64,000 nucleotides of DNA from Eulemur rufifrons (lineage: Eukaryota; Chordata; Mammalia; Primates; Lemuridae), in the NCBI RefSeq assembly GCF_041146395.1, contig NC_090997.1, forward strand, positions 35,939,501 through 36,003,500, written 5' to 3'. Both the position numbers and the translations under genes were made by a program. Positions 12,511-24,224 of the stretch are shown one piece after another. Within the stretch, counting starts at the first letter, position 1. The number at the start of each line of letters is the position of its first letter. A model generated the notes under the pieces. That model saw only the letters and a program-made list of their open reading frames with translations, was not told the origin of the DNA and ran no database searches.

Positions 12511-13515
12511 GCACAATACATTTCAGGACCAGAAAAGATTCTAAACTTTTAATACCATTTACTTCTACAAAAGCACATTAAATTCCATCTTAAAAACAGT
12601 ATGTTCACAAATGGAAGCTGGAGTTGGAGTGCATTTAATGCTCCACCTCCTATCCCCAGTGGATTTTATTTCTAATATGTGGTTTACAGAAAAGCTATCC
12701 AATAAATGTAGAGTTGGTTCTAAAATTACAAAGAAAAAACTGCCATGGTGGTTACTCCTTATCATTTCTGAAAAGTGAATATGCGTTGTTCTGCCAAGTT
12801 TTCTTAGCAGTTGTACTTTATAGGTGGCTCTATTCCAAGATGTAGATGTCTAAACCTCCTATACATGCACTGTTAAGCCTTCAGAGCACTCTCCCTGCAG
12901 ATGGTATGGACTTCTAGGAAGAAACAGCGTAGTAAGCATGGTGTGAGCAGGTAAAAGCAAAAATAGCAGCAGTGGCAATGAGATTATGATAAAAGTTACT
13001 GAAGAATGGCAGGTAGAGTCAAAAGGAATGCGGTGTTTGGTTCTTTTGACACCTTGTTTGTTCAGATGCGTTATGGTATGGTACAGTAACACTAAATACT
13101 TCACAAAGGCCAAGTAGGCATTACTAAAAACAGTGAATGACCTTGTTTTTGAAAGAGTTAGATGTCCACTTTATGAAAGGAGAGAAATTCCCTTTTTAAA
13201 AAATACAAGTCAGTACTCTAAGTGGCAAGCTCTCTTGTTTAAACTTGTCCAAAATCGTATTTCATAGTCTTTTTTCTACGTCTCTCTCTCTCCAACCTTG
13301 AAATCTCATTATTATGGCATGTCTTTAACATGGTTGCTCAACATTTTTTCGTACATATGCTAAGAACTGATGATAAGTACGCAACAGAGATCTGATTAAA
13401 GTGAATGTGAATACTATAAGGTATCTACATCTACCACCACCATATACAATTCAAATCCAAATTCTGCAAGTGATAAGAAATATGGTGTGGAAAAAATAAC
13501 TCAGAGAAGAGCTTC

Positions 13516-13521
13516 TTTATT
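13516..13521 (-). terminator. Candidate poly(A) signal AATAAA
   Basis: AATAAA on the minus strand about 1.45 kb after the FILIP1 stop, followed within 30 nt by a U-rich stretch. It is one of several candidates and transcript ends are not visible in sequence. Confidence 0.35.
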
Positions 13522-13957
13522 ATGAAACATTAATTCATGGGCTAAAAACTAATCAAACATCTTTTTTTTTTTAATCTGTCTTTTCCCAAATATCAAGAGC
13601 AGGTGCTGTCCATATAATTTGGGAGCCCTCATGGTTCAAAAATGGGAAAATAAAAAATTGTAACTTTGTTATTATTGTATTTTTGTAAACTTTACTCAAT
13701 TGGCTCAAACATTTTGGCAAAGGTGCAGCCTACATGAGACCTTATATGCTAAGCTGGGGGTTACCAGCCTTGAACTCATTTGTGGTTCTGTGACTATGAA
13801 GCACAATGTCCACTTTAACATGGTTAATGTCACAAATACACCTGGCATTTTGCATTCACACTCTGTTTCATGCTTGTTAAAACATGCTTAAAAATTAAAG
13901 AAAATGATTCAAACGTGAATAAAAGTGACAGCAATAATTCACTTCTCCATACCACAC

Positions 13958-13979
13958 ACTCACACACACACACGCACAC
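13958..13979 (+). repeat. (CA)n microsatellite
   Basis: Short CACACACACACACGCACACC run within the probable 3' UTR. Confidence 0.8.
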
Positions 13980-14352
13980 CCCAAATCATGAACTGGTTCT
14001 ATAGTTGCAAGTAAAGTTCACACTTAACTGAGGAAAATATCTGAATTCAATTAAGCTATGCATCGTGTCATTTTTTTCTTGGCATTAATGTATCAAAATT
14101 TACTTTCTGCTATTTTCTATCCATCACAATCTCTGTTGAGCTATAAAAGGCCATTTGGCAGCTCTATTCAAATTGCTCCACAATTTAAATCAATTGTACA
14201 CTTGAATAGAGCATGAGTCTGACATTAATGGTTCCAAAATTATTGCTAAAGAAATTCTGGGAATCTTTTGGAGGGAGCTAAAACTTCTATAATACACACA
14301 GACACACAAATAAGTAAAACTCTGTTTTTAGGATTCCATATTTCATTTCCAC

Positions 14353-14358
14353 TTTATT
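14353..14358 (-). terminator. Candidate proximal poly(A) signal
   Basis: AATAAA on the minus strand about 0.6 kb downstream of the FILIP1 stop. It would give the shortest 3' UTR of the three candidates. Confidence 0.25.
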
Positions 14359-14574
14359 TCACATTCAAATTATTATCTGAAATCATCTCAGAAGCTTTCG
14401 TTTTTGCAAAATTTTAGAGGTCCAGGCCTTGTGATAGCTACGTGATTTTTTTTCCCAGCACATAATGCAAATTCAGGATTTGATAGAGGCAAATGAGAAT
14501 TGTTAAACTATATCTTATTTCATAATAGAATTTTTGAAAAATAAAGTACTGTGGAATGAGGTCTATTAAATTTG

Positions 14575-14750
14575 GCTTATAATTAGGAAATATGGGAGCC
14601 AGCCTTGGAGAGCATGTGATCCAGCCCCCGCCTCTTACTGATGAAAACACTGAGCCTGCTCAGATGGTTAACTGATGGGTACACTTGCTAGAAGCAAAAC
14701 TAGAACTAGAGGCCAGGCCCTGCCTCAGGCCCAGTGTCTTCAATGAATCA
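14575..14750 (-). mobile_element. Worn MIR-like fragment in the 3' UTR
   Basis: ACTGATGAAAACACTGAGCC and GGCCCAGTGTCTTCAATGAA loosely follow a reversed MIR-family element. Weak match. Confidence 0.4.
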
Positions 14751-14963
14751 CGTGGCGAACAGTAGTTTTGCAAATTAGTTCTGTTCCCCAGCATCAAAAC
14801 AAATACACAAAATAGGAAAGACACATGGCTATTAGTTGGTTATTTTATAAACAAGATATTTAAAACTTAAATTAGTACACGCAAAGAGTTGGCACAAGCA
14901 GACGAAGGTTGGTTTTCACAGCAGCAGTAGCATCTGCACGACATACCCCCTCAGCCACTGCCC

Positions 14964-15170
14964 TCAGCCCTTCCCCCCTCCAAGAGAGGTAGCGCTGCTG
15001 GCTGCAGATTTCTTCAGCTCTATTTTCATAGACTGAGTCTCAGCTCGAGGCTCGAATTTGGTCAGATTTCCTGCTCCTGGGGCTGCCACTACTGGCTTTC
15101 CTGCTTTCATACCTTTTGACATAGGAATGCGGGTGGGTGTAGGCCTCTGGGATGACCCATCTTGTCCTGA
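14964..15170 (-). CDS. FILIP1: FILIP1 last coding exon with stop
   Basis: The exon encodes 68 residues beginning SGQDGSSQRPTPTRIPM and ending TSLGGGKG, followed by TGA at 14966-14964. This is the known C-terminus of mammalian FILIP1. The acceptor is CTCTTACAG at 15172-15171, in phase 0, and joins the GTG that ends the giant exon across a 3.3-kb intron. The sequence is basic and Ser/Thr/Pro/Gly-rich with no predicted fold, continuing the disordered tail. A 143-codon open frame over 15040-15471 on the same strand is a frame shadow running into the intron and is not coding. The 3' UTR follows at lower coordinates. Confidence 0.97.
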   Translation of the reverse strand, partial: SGQDGSSQRPTPTRIPMSKGMKAGKPVVAAPGAGNLTKFEPRAETQSMKIELKKSAASSATSLGGGKG

Positions 15171-15479
15171 CTGTAAGAGAGAAAACACAGAGACAACAAG
15201 GGAGATGTTGGTGAGTTTCCCCTGGATATGCCATCAATCTGAACATTAGCAGGACTCTTACCACCCGAAGACCTACAGACAACCCTTCTGCAGATAAAGG
15301 AATTGTAAGAAATTTGGAATCGGTATCTAGTCCTCTCAGATTACCTTCCTTTCCCTTCTCTTGAAACGTCTTTGCTTGAAACTTCCTTCCCTTCTCAAGC
15401 ACTAACCTATCTCCTCCACTCTTACTGAAGATGACCTTGACTCTTATTTCACAGAGAAAAATATAGGCCACCAGGCAAA

Positions 15480-16710
15480 AACTCAGGCTGTGTTACTCCT
15501 ACTGGTCCCCTGGTTACCTCCACTCTTCCCCCTCTCCTTCATTTCAGATGAAGCAGCAATCTTTTCACCTGCGAATGACCTCAGACTCTTCTCACTTTTT
15601 ATTGTCATTGCTGACCACACCCTCTTTCTTAAAGGCTGCAAACACTCTCTTGCTGTGATTTCTTACCTGAGTCCCATCAATTCACCTCCTGTCTCTGACA
15701 ACTCCTTTTCAATCACTTTCTGACTCCTTGCTGCCTTCTTAATGTGAGGATCACTATGTTCCATTCTCAACCCCCTTTTAATTTTTCACATTTACCCTAA
15801 GAATAGCCTTAGTTATCATCCCGTGTATCCAAGCCCTGGGACCTCTAGGCTTCAATGCTGTCCTGAAACGCAGATCGTGTTCCCAACTACCCACTGGCCA
15901 TTTCCAATGTCCCCCAGATATCTCTAATATAACATGGTCCAAACATTACTTACGCTTTCTCCAACAGTTAATGCCCCTAAGATTTTCATCCTGTCCACCC
16001 AGACACCCAGACCAGAAACCCCAGAGACACCTTTTATACTCAATTTGTCATATAATCTTTTCAATTCTATCTTCAATATATCTCTGTCCTCATTTTCACT
16101 ACCATAGTTCAAGCCTACACCATTTCTAGCCTGGAAAATTGCAACAGCACCACTGTCCTTAGCCTCTGTGCCCTCTCATTTATCCTTTAAATTGTCTTCT
16201 AGACATACCTTTCTAAGACATAAATAATGTAATATTTTTCTCATGATCATTACCCTTTCAATGGCTCCCTTTATCTAAGAGATTAAATATCAATTTCATA
16301 ATGAGACAAGTGCCTCCCCTCAATACCTGACCCCAGTTTGCTTTTCCATTTTCTGCTCTGGCATTTTTTCCCCATGCCCAACTGCAGCAGCATGACGGGA
16401 TTGCTCACCATTCCCTAAACACTCCACGCTCCTTCACGTTGTCATGCCTTTGCACTGTTCTGTCTACATCTCATTCCCTTTTCCTTTTTGAAAAATCTCT
16501 CCTTATCTATGAATACTTCCTCCCCTGTGAAGCCGTCTCTGTTGGTTCCTTTGTACATACCTCCATCATGGAACCACTAAGTAGATTCCAATCCTGCCTC
16601 TCCCACTATGTCAAGAATTTCTAAAGTCTTCTTTGCATGCCAGCACCTAACCCCATGCCTAAAGTATAGCTGACACTCAACAACTATTGAATGAATAAAT
16701 GCACAGATGA
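15480..16710 (+). mobile_element. L2 LINE fragment
   Basis: Contains the L2 RT and 3' end order: a diverged early part, AATGGCTCCCTTTATCTAAG, TGCCTTTGCACTGTTCTGTC, ACTTCCTCCCCTGTGAAGCC and a tail ending CACTCAACAACTATTGAATG. It occupies much of the last FILIP1 intron next to the last exon. Confidence 0.75.
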
Positions 16711-17764
16711 ACTAGCCTCACTGTTTAAATTCTAAGAGGGATGTCCCAAACCTTTGTTGTCCTTGCTTTTGTAGGATCTAATATACCTGAACTAAGTGGG
16801 CCATCATTCAAACCTTAGAAATCTTAGACAGTTGTTTTGAAATCCTATTTGTGTCTCGGGTTTAATCAGTAGTTAAAAATGTTGCTACAGAGGGTAATCT
16901 GAACCTTAAAATGCAAATAAAATGTTGTAGCAGAAAATCTCTAAGTTACAGTGATTTACACTTCCACTATCATTTGATAAAATACAGCAGAAAGAAGCAA
17001 GACCCTACACAACCAAGCTATGCTCTGTATTGACTAAAAAGCAGTATTGAACCATTTGAAAAGGCTAAACAATTCCAAATGCTATTTGGATCCTGTAGAG
17101 CCAATAACTAAAAGCTTTAGTGGCAAATCAATTAGTAAGTCCTAGTTTGACGTCTGTCGTGAGTATATGTTTGTGCATAGAGAATTAAAGTAAATTATAT
17201 TAAGGATATGGGAAAATAAGCCACAGTTTCTATTTAAATTATGAGCTTCCTGTCTTTCTTAAGAGATTTCAATATATGCCATAGGATTTGTTCAGAGTCT
17301 AGGAATCATAATTTCTAGTCTATTAGCTTAAATTAACATCTAAATAGGACATGCTCTTCTATAATTACATTTACCAATTTGCCTCTAATAAATGGAGACC
17401 ATTACTGGAAGTATTTTGAAAAACAGAATTTATTTTTAAGCTCTGGTTTTTGTACTTTGGACATGCTTTTTTATAATCATTCATTTAGACTTCCAGCTAG
17501 TTATTAAGTAAATACTTATAAGCAACTGCTTTTATAAGATATTAAATAAAATAGTTTTTAGACATATAAAAATCATTTCATTTTTACTTTAAAAAAGTTT
17601 TGATACTAAAATATTTTAATCTTATTTTTGGAATAAAGTATAACTATTGCCATACTTAACCACATATTGAATATTTTAGATTTTAAAAATATAACCTAGG
17701 AATAGTTTTAATTCTTCCTGTATATTGAGTGTTTCCCCCAGTCTCCATTTAAAAAAGTACTTTG

Positions 17765-18060
17765 GGCTGGGCATGGTGGCTCACACCAATAATCCCAGCA
17801 GTTTGGGAGGCTGAGGTGGGACAATTGCTTGAGGCCAGGAGTTTGAGACCAGCCTGAGCAACAGAGCAAGACCCCATTTCTACAAAAAGTAAAAAAAAAA
17901 AAAAAAAAAAAATTAGCCAGGCATGGTGGTGCACACCTGTAGGCCCAGCTACTTGGGACACTGAGGCAGGAGGATGGCTTGAGCCCAGGACTTCAAAGTT
18001 ACAGTGAGCTATGTTTGCACCACTGCACTCCAGACCCTATCTCTATAAAAATAAAGAAGT
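17765..18060 (+). mobile_element. Alu SINE, old type
   Basis: GGGCTGGGCATGGTGGCTCA start, dimeric body with a long A-run between monomers and a TCTCTATAAAAATAAAG-type tail. It lacks the lemur-specific insert, so it is an older AluJ-like copy in the last FILIP1 intron. Confidence 0.9.
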
Positions 18061-18433
18061 AAATAAGTAATAAAATAAAATGTTTTTAAAAGTATTTCAA
18101 ACATAAAACTGAATTTCAAAAATTATGAATACTGTATGCTACCATTTCAAAGAGGCCATCTTTGCAAGTATTTTGAGGTCTGCATGATTTGTCTGCATAA
18201 TTTCCATGGATAAGTGAAATTTTCCCTCAAAGTTGGCCCAATTTTTCAAAATATTAGGTCAGTCACTTTTAAATTTCATTTCTCACTGTAGCTTGTCCTC
18301 TAGGAATCATCTGTTGATTGGTCCAGGTAGAGTGAGAGACATATGCTATGGTTTATTGTCAGTGCTGTGTTAGTCTCACTACTCAGTTCTCCCTCCCTCC
18401 ACTGGCCTGCACTTTGGAGCCTCTTCTACTCAC

Positions 18434-21239
18434 CACTGACTGGGTTCCTCGAGCAGATGAGGTTGTGACTGGGGTTATGGTGATAGTGCTTGTCACTTTG
18501 CTTGCACCAGGTCGTGAAGCGAGATGGTTCCTGGGAGAACGAAGGACAGTGCCAGTGGAAATTTCCTTTTCAGCTGTCACATTGACTGGTCGGACAGTAA
18601 TAACTGGACTTACTCCTTCAGCTGAAGTCCCAGGGGATCGTTTATACTGAGAACCTAAGTGAATGTGAATTTTATTATCTTCTGTAGTTATAATATTGGC
18701 ATTGGAGTTGTATTTCCGTAGTGGAGTTGGAACAGTCTGTTTTTCTGGGGTGACTTTGAGGATAGTCCTTCCCATGGGCATTTCCTGGGATTCAGGTGAA
18801 ACTGCAATCTCAGCTGGTGCTGCTGATGTAGACACTGTCATGATCTGGATGGGGGATGTGGGCCTGTCCACAAATGTGCCTCTTCCACTTTCTGGGGTCT
18901 TCTCTCTGGAAAATGTAGTAATCGTGACAGGGGACATGGCTCGTTCTGTGCCAAGAGTAGTATCCCCACCTTTTTGTTTTTGAGACATAACATTTGGTGA
19001 TGGAATAATGGTTATCCTTGGTTTCTGATTCCCTAAGGTAGGAATGACGGTGGTACTAGAAAAAAATTCTTCAGATGTTGGGCTTGTGATCTCCAAAGTC
19101 GCAGTACTGTTCTCATGATCTGGTGTCACTCGGATATGCAGGGGCTGGCCCTGCTTTGGAGAAAGGACTAGCTCTCCTGGGTGCCCTGGACTGGAATTTG
19201 TTCGAGGCCCTTTCTCATGAGCGATTGGGGGGCCATTTTCCCTTTTTCTTGTCCATGGATTCCAAGACCTTCTCATAGTGAGCTCATTTGCTGCTGGAGG
19301 ATACCTGTCTAAAACAGAGGATCGTTCCATAGGTTTTTTCAATCCCACCTGTCGAAGATTACTCATGATATGATTTTCTTCCTGAAAGGATTTCCGTATG
19401 AAAACAGCCGGCGTTTCCTCCTCTGCTGCTTCACTGCTGACTGCATCAGTCTGTATTCCAGTCGATGTCACAGGAACATCCACCATTCTTCTTCCATTCA
19501 CGCTAGGTCTAAGAGCTCGGCTATAACGCTTGGAGAGCTCCAACTCTTTGGTCAGATTGAGGACCTCCTGCCCCATGTTTTTGTTCTTATTTTCTTCTTC
19601 CATAAATCTTTGTTGAAGGACAGAATAATCTACTTGGAGCTGAGAAAGCTGATCTTCTTTGTTCATTAATTCGTGAATTTTCTCTTTAAGAGCTTGTACT
19701 TCAGCTTTTAAGTCTCGACTTTTAGCTTCTTCCAGCCGAAATCTGTGTCTCAGCTCAGCTTCCTGGCTCACAACCTCTCCTTTCTCTATTGCTTTATTCT
19801 TGGCGATCTGGTGCTTGATCTCTTCTAGTTGTTGGGAGAGGAAGTTAGCCTTATCCTGCTCAGTTCTAAATTTCTGCTCCAGCTGATCATACTCATCCTC
19901 TGTCTTCATCAAATCTCCTTCGACCACCTCCAATTGTTGGAGACGTTTCTTCAGTCTTTCAATTTCAAGTGTTAGTTCCTTAATCTTATTATCTTCTGGG
20001 CAGGTGAGCTCAGGTCCTTTCCGAGATCTTCCTCTTGTTATTTCTCTTTCCACTTCCTCTATACCATCGAGTCTCTTCTTTAATAAGTCAACACTGCAGC
20101 TTAATTCAGAGGATCTTTCCTCTTCACTTTTCAGTTTGCCTATCAGCTCATCTCTCTCTTTTGTCAAATTGTATACCTTTTCCTCCATTTCAGATTTCAG
20201 TTTTAAAAGCTTCTTACTTTCTTCAATTAGTTTTTCAGTTACATCCATAACCTTTCCTTGTTCCACCTTAAAATTTTTATTGAGTCCATCTACTTTTCTC
20301 TCTTCTTGCTTTATTTTTTCCATCATATTTTTCCTTTCATCAACCAGCATCACAGTAAATGACTTCAATTTCGTAAGATCATCTTTTAGGCTTAATTCAG
20401 CCTTTTCCAATCTACTTTCAGAACATTCAAGTTCTTTAACTCGACTCTTGACCACTTCCAATTCATTTAGCAGGTCTTTGGTTAAGTTCTTTTCTTTCTC
20501 CAGATTTAAATGTAGCTGGGTGCATTCAGATTTACTCTTGCTAAATGCTTCTTCCAATTTCTCCAGTTCAGACATTCTCTTCTGTAGCTTCTCAACTTCA
20601 ATTTTGAGCTCCTTGCTATGGTGTTCTTCCTCTTGCAGCTTCTTCTTCAATTCCCTGCACTGGGATTCCGTTTTAGTGATCTCCTCATCTTTTCCTTCCA
20701 TTTCAAGCACGCGCTTTCGGAGATTTTCCACTTCTGCCATGAGGCTGGAGTTTCCACATTCCCCTTTGGCAATTTTATCTCTTAATTCCTGAAGTTCTTC
20801 CTCTGCCTTTTGAAGATTTTTGTTGGTCTCTTCTAGCTCCTCTATTCTTTGAGTTAAGCCAACCAGCTTGAGTCTAAGTTGCCTGTTGTGAGACTCTTGA
20901 TTAGCTAATTTAGCATTCATCTCTTCATGCTCTTGAGAAAATCTTGAAGCTTTATGCTCAAAGTCCACTTCTAACTTGAGCAATTTCTGTCTGTCTTCTT
21001 TGGATTTGGAAGTAATGGCTCTGAGCTTTTCTTCTTCTTCCCTCAGTTTCTGAGTAAGATCCTGTACTTTCTGGCTTTGCAGGCCAAGTTGCTCAATATG
21101 CATTTGTCTTTCATCCACCAGCATGAGTGCAAAGGACTTGAGTTTGACAAGCTCATCTCTTAGTTTATTGAGCCGTTTAGCATTTTCCTTTTCTTTACGG
21201 GCTTGGTATGCCTTTTCTTGTTCAAGGAGCTTTTTCAAC
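18434..21239 (-). CDS. FILIP1: FILIP1 giant exon, about residues 210-1145
   Basis: This uninterrupted 2,806-nt exon encodes 935 codons, over three quarters of the protein. The first part, from LKKLLEQEKAYQARK to about residue 790, is almost continuous coiled coil rich in Glu, Lys, Leu and Gln. It includes two related modules, KLKSFALMLVDER and KLKSFTVMLVDER, typical of the FILIP1/FILIP1L family. The rest is low-complexity Ser/Thr/Pro sequence with repeated SPxxI and TITITP-type motifs, probably disordered and phosphorylated, in the region reported to contact filamin A. The acceptor is TTCTAG at 21241-21240 and the donor is TCAGTG|GTGAGT at 18433-18432. No frameshift or internal stop is seen. 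Reading simply continues past the donor for 16 codons before a stop at 18383, so an intron-retained form would have a different short tail. An apparent upstream start at 21250 is a TTG in the intron, not a real initiator. Confidence 0.98.
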
Positions 21240-21384
21240 CTAGAAGACAAAATATAACTGTACGTTAAAAGAATAATCAGCAGATAGGTTTAAGTTTGAT
21301 ATTAAATAAAAACCAAAATGCTACTACAACAAATCTCTTATCTATTGCTGTAATATCAAATTTTTAAAAATTGCTATTAATGAC

Positions 21385-21600
21385 ACCAGTAAGAAGTCAG
21401 GATATTGGTTCCCCTTAGAGAGGGGTAGTGAGCAAAAGCGGGCATGAGGAGAGCTTTTGTGGTGCTAGTTTCTATTTTGTAATTTACATGTTGGTTATAC
21501 AGGATTGTTTGGCTTATGAAAGTTCAGTAAGCTGAGCACTTATGTGTACCTTTCTGCATGTCTGTTATACTTTAAAAAAATAACTCTTAAATAAAACTTA
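21385..21600 (+). mobile_element. Old L1 (L1M) 3' end
   Basis: GGTTCCCCTTAGAGAGGGGT, TGGTTATACAGGATTG and TTATACTTTAAAAAAATAAC match the 3' UTR of old L1 elements. Confidence 0.65.
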
Positions 21601-21629
21601 GGTTGTACAATAATAATGACTATTTATAC

Positions 21630-21830
21630 GGTGTTTTCTGTACTCTAAGCATTAGTATTTATTTTATCCTAACAGTATCCCAATGAGATATGTATTGCTA
21701 CTATCATCACAATGAGGAAAATGAGACATAGGCATATTACATAACCTGCCATAGATCACACAGCAAGTAAGTGGCAGTTCTGGGATTCAAATTCAGCCAG
21801 AAGGGCTCCAAAATCCTTACTCCTCACCTC
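21630..21830 (-). mobile_element. MIR SINE (antisense)
   Basis: GAGGAAAATGAGACATAGGC, ATCACACAGCAAGTAAGTGG and TGGGATTCAAATTCAGCCAG match the reverse MIR. Confidence 0.87.
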
Positions 21831-23024
21831 TGCATCTTATGATTTCAAGAGAAATTTACTTTAAATGAAAGGGAAGGCCCAAAAATAAGAGTCTTTGGAT
21901 TTTCTTATTTTGAACACTTGAAATAAAGTATGCAAATATCATCTGATACGGAAAAGATAAGATGGGCTTTTTGATACAAAAGCTGATCTATGTAAACTGA
22001 TTTTAGTTGACGTCAGAACTGGCACAGGATTTTTTGATTTAAACATTTTTTTTTGATAGAGAACTAAATAGAGAGGAAGTCTGTATTACTATTAATAAAA
22101 AATGTGGCAGCCACAGGAATGATTATGTTTCACATTCACGAATGCATTTTCTCCATGGTGTTTATGTATAGCTTTAAAAAGTAGAAATATAAATATGCTA
22201 GGATAATATTTACCATTCTTGCATTGGTCAGTTAACTTGTACCAATTTTTAACAGTTATTTTTATATATCCATAAAAACAGAATTAAAATTATAATCATA
22301 TTCGCCATGTATGAATATATGAATATTTTAGTAATTAATAAGTTTATTAGTGAAGCATGTTATAAATAACCACTAACATGTATATTTTGTACCTTTATTA
22401 TTCTGGCTGGTGTATTTCATATTTATGACTAGATTAAATGTTAGCCAAGTAAATAGAGTTTAGTAGTCTTGCATTGCATTATGCAAGAAATGATTGTACA
22501 TACATATAGAAACTATTTTTAATTAAATCTGGTGTGATATAATTACTATAGAAATGGCTCTGATGATGTCATTAAGGTTGTTTTCATAGAATTTGTTTTT
22601 ATAAAGCATATTGTTGTGTCTAAGCATCTCTAAACTAAGTACATAGCTTCCAAAACCATTATGCCATTATTAATCCCTAAAATGGGAGGAAAAGGTCGTT
22701 TTCAATTCCTACAGAAATTGCTCCTGCTCTCACATGAGCGATACTGTAACAGCTTCCTTAAATGTGGCCCTTATATGTGTAAAAGGGCATTTTACTGACC
22801 ATCTTCTCTTGGAGTCAAAACAACTGAAATAATGTCATGGAACCACAGAGTAAGAGAGACTTTTCAAGATATTTTCAACCTAAAATGCCACTTTCAAATT
22901 TCTTGATCTTAACTAGACTGACAGAGATGAATTCATTGAAAACATCACTGCTTTCAATTCTAAGCTTAAAATGCTAAAGCTTCTAAAATTAATTCTTTCA
23001 GAATGCTATGCCTCTATGCTGTTG

Positions 23025-23275
23025 GAGGCAGTGAGTTGGAGTAGCTAAAACATAGGCTTTGGAGCCAGAGAAAGCCAAATCTGAATTCTGGCTCTGCTGC
23101 TTTCTAACTATGTGATCTCTGGCCAATCACTGAAACTCTCTGACCCCTAGTTTTTTCACCTGTAAAAGAAGGAGGGAGGGATGTGAACACCTACCTGATA
23201 GGATTGTTTTGAAGATTGAGACAGTAGAAGTAAAATGACTGACACATAGACTCAATATATGGATATAATAAAACC
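23025..23275 (+). mobile_element. MIR SINE
   Basis: GGCTTTGGAGCCAGAGAAAG, CTCTGCTGCTTTCTAACTAT, GTGATCTCTGGCCAATCACT and TTTCACCTGTAAAAG follow the MIR consensus order. Confidence 0.88.
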
Positions 23276-23891
23276 CCAAAACAAATATAAGAACTGGAGA
23301 GTATGCTATTCCCTCCATCTGGAAAGACTCTCAGTGCTTTCTGTGTTTTTTTATGTCATTATCCTGTCTTTGATGGTAAAAACCTGAGGCACTAATGCTT
23401 TAGCCAGAGAAAGGCAGAGGGCATTCTGATCAGTAGGAAATCCCATGAGCTAGAGCATGACCTTGGCACGTATTTGGCTTCCAAGAAACCACATTTTTCA
23501 GGTTTTCTTCACTGTGATCATTTCTGTCTTTCTAGCCCCATTAGCTCTCTCTTCTACCTTCTTTTATCACATCTTAATCCATTCCCATCTCATAGTTAAA
23601 GTGGACCTCATAGCAATACAGGGTCCATTCTCTGTATGTTCCCACAACCCACTTTCCCAGTTGGTGCAGCTGAGTGTCAGACCCAGGACCAAGGTAAGGT
23701 TGCTTGGTTCAGTTTGGAAGGCCTGCCTTCATTGCAAATAGACCTACATTCAGACTTCTCAGAGGCAAGACACTGGGGATGGGAATGACAGAATGAATTG
23801 TGAGGACTTTGCAAAAAGTAACTGGCATGGGCTTTGTGATTGCTCACTTGCTCCAAGAAGGGAAAGAGAAAGAACGAAAATATTTCTACAG

Positions 23892-24034
23892 CCGGCTGAG
23901 GTGGCTCACGCCTGTAATCCCAGCACTTTAGGAGGCCAAAGCGGGAGGATGGCTTGAGCCCAGGAGTTTGAGCCAGTCTGGGCAATATAGTAAGACCCCA
24001 TCTCTACAAAAAATAAAAAAAAAGAAAAGAAAAT
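23892..24034 (+). mobile_element. Free left Alu monomer (FLAM-like)
   Basis: A single Alu left monomer from GCCGGCTGAGGTGGCTCACG to CCCCATCTCTAC, followed directly by an A-rich tail with no right monomer. The flanking duplication is AAAATATTTCTA, before the element at about 23878 and after its tail at about 24031. Confidence 0.8.
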
Positions 24035-24224
24035 ATTTCTAGGCTTTAGGTTTGAATAATTGCAAATAATGATACCATTAACAGAAATAGGAAATATATA
24101 TGAGAAAGGGTTTTGGTAGCAAATTGACACAAGATAGTCAAGTGGAAATGTATAAGAAATTAGAAATGTAGTGCTTTGGAGATAAGTTCTATACATTTTA
24201 CAGCCCATATATATCTTAACTCTA

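Larger units (their letters stand above)
12500..14963 (-). other. FILIP1: Probable FILIP1 3' UTR and downstream flank
   Basis: This is the stretch after the stop codon in transcript direction. It has no coding potential and few young repeats, which suits a 3' UTR. Candidate AATAAA signals on the minus strand lie at 14358-14353, 13521-13516 and, as an overlapping pair AATAAAATAAA, at 12510-12500. Which one is used cannot be told from sequence, so the UTR may be about 0.6, 1.45 or 2.45 kb long. A worn MIR-like fragment lies at about 14575-14750 and a short CA run at 13958-13979. Confidence 0.55.
15171..18433 (-). other. FILIP1 last intron
   Basis: A 3.3-kb GT-AG intron between the giant exon and the last exon. 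It contains a long L2 fragment (15480-16710), an Alu (17765-18060) and AT-rich unique sequence at about 16720-17760 and 18085-18430. No further exon was seen. Confidence 0.9.

Noticed and set aside
14141..14150. Consensus TATA box CTATAAAAGG on the plus strand
   Set aside because: It lies in the probable 3' UTR of FILIP1, with no CpG enrichment, Initiator or open frame downstream; single TATA matches are common in AT-rich DNA.
15040..15471. 143-codon frame on the minus strand
   Set aside because: It overlaps the FILIP1 last exon in another frame and runs through the acceptor into intron sequence; it is a shadow.
20004..20792. 262-codon open frame on the plus strand
   Set aside because: It is antisense to the FILIP1 coiled coil. 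Lys/Glu codons read backwards give Ser/Phe/Leu-rich frames without stops, and it has no independent support.
21240..21250. Apparent upstream start giving MSSRLKK before the giant exon
   Set aside because: The first codon is TTG and the three codons lie across the splice acceptor; true coding begins at 21239.
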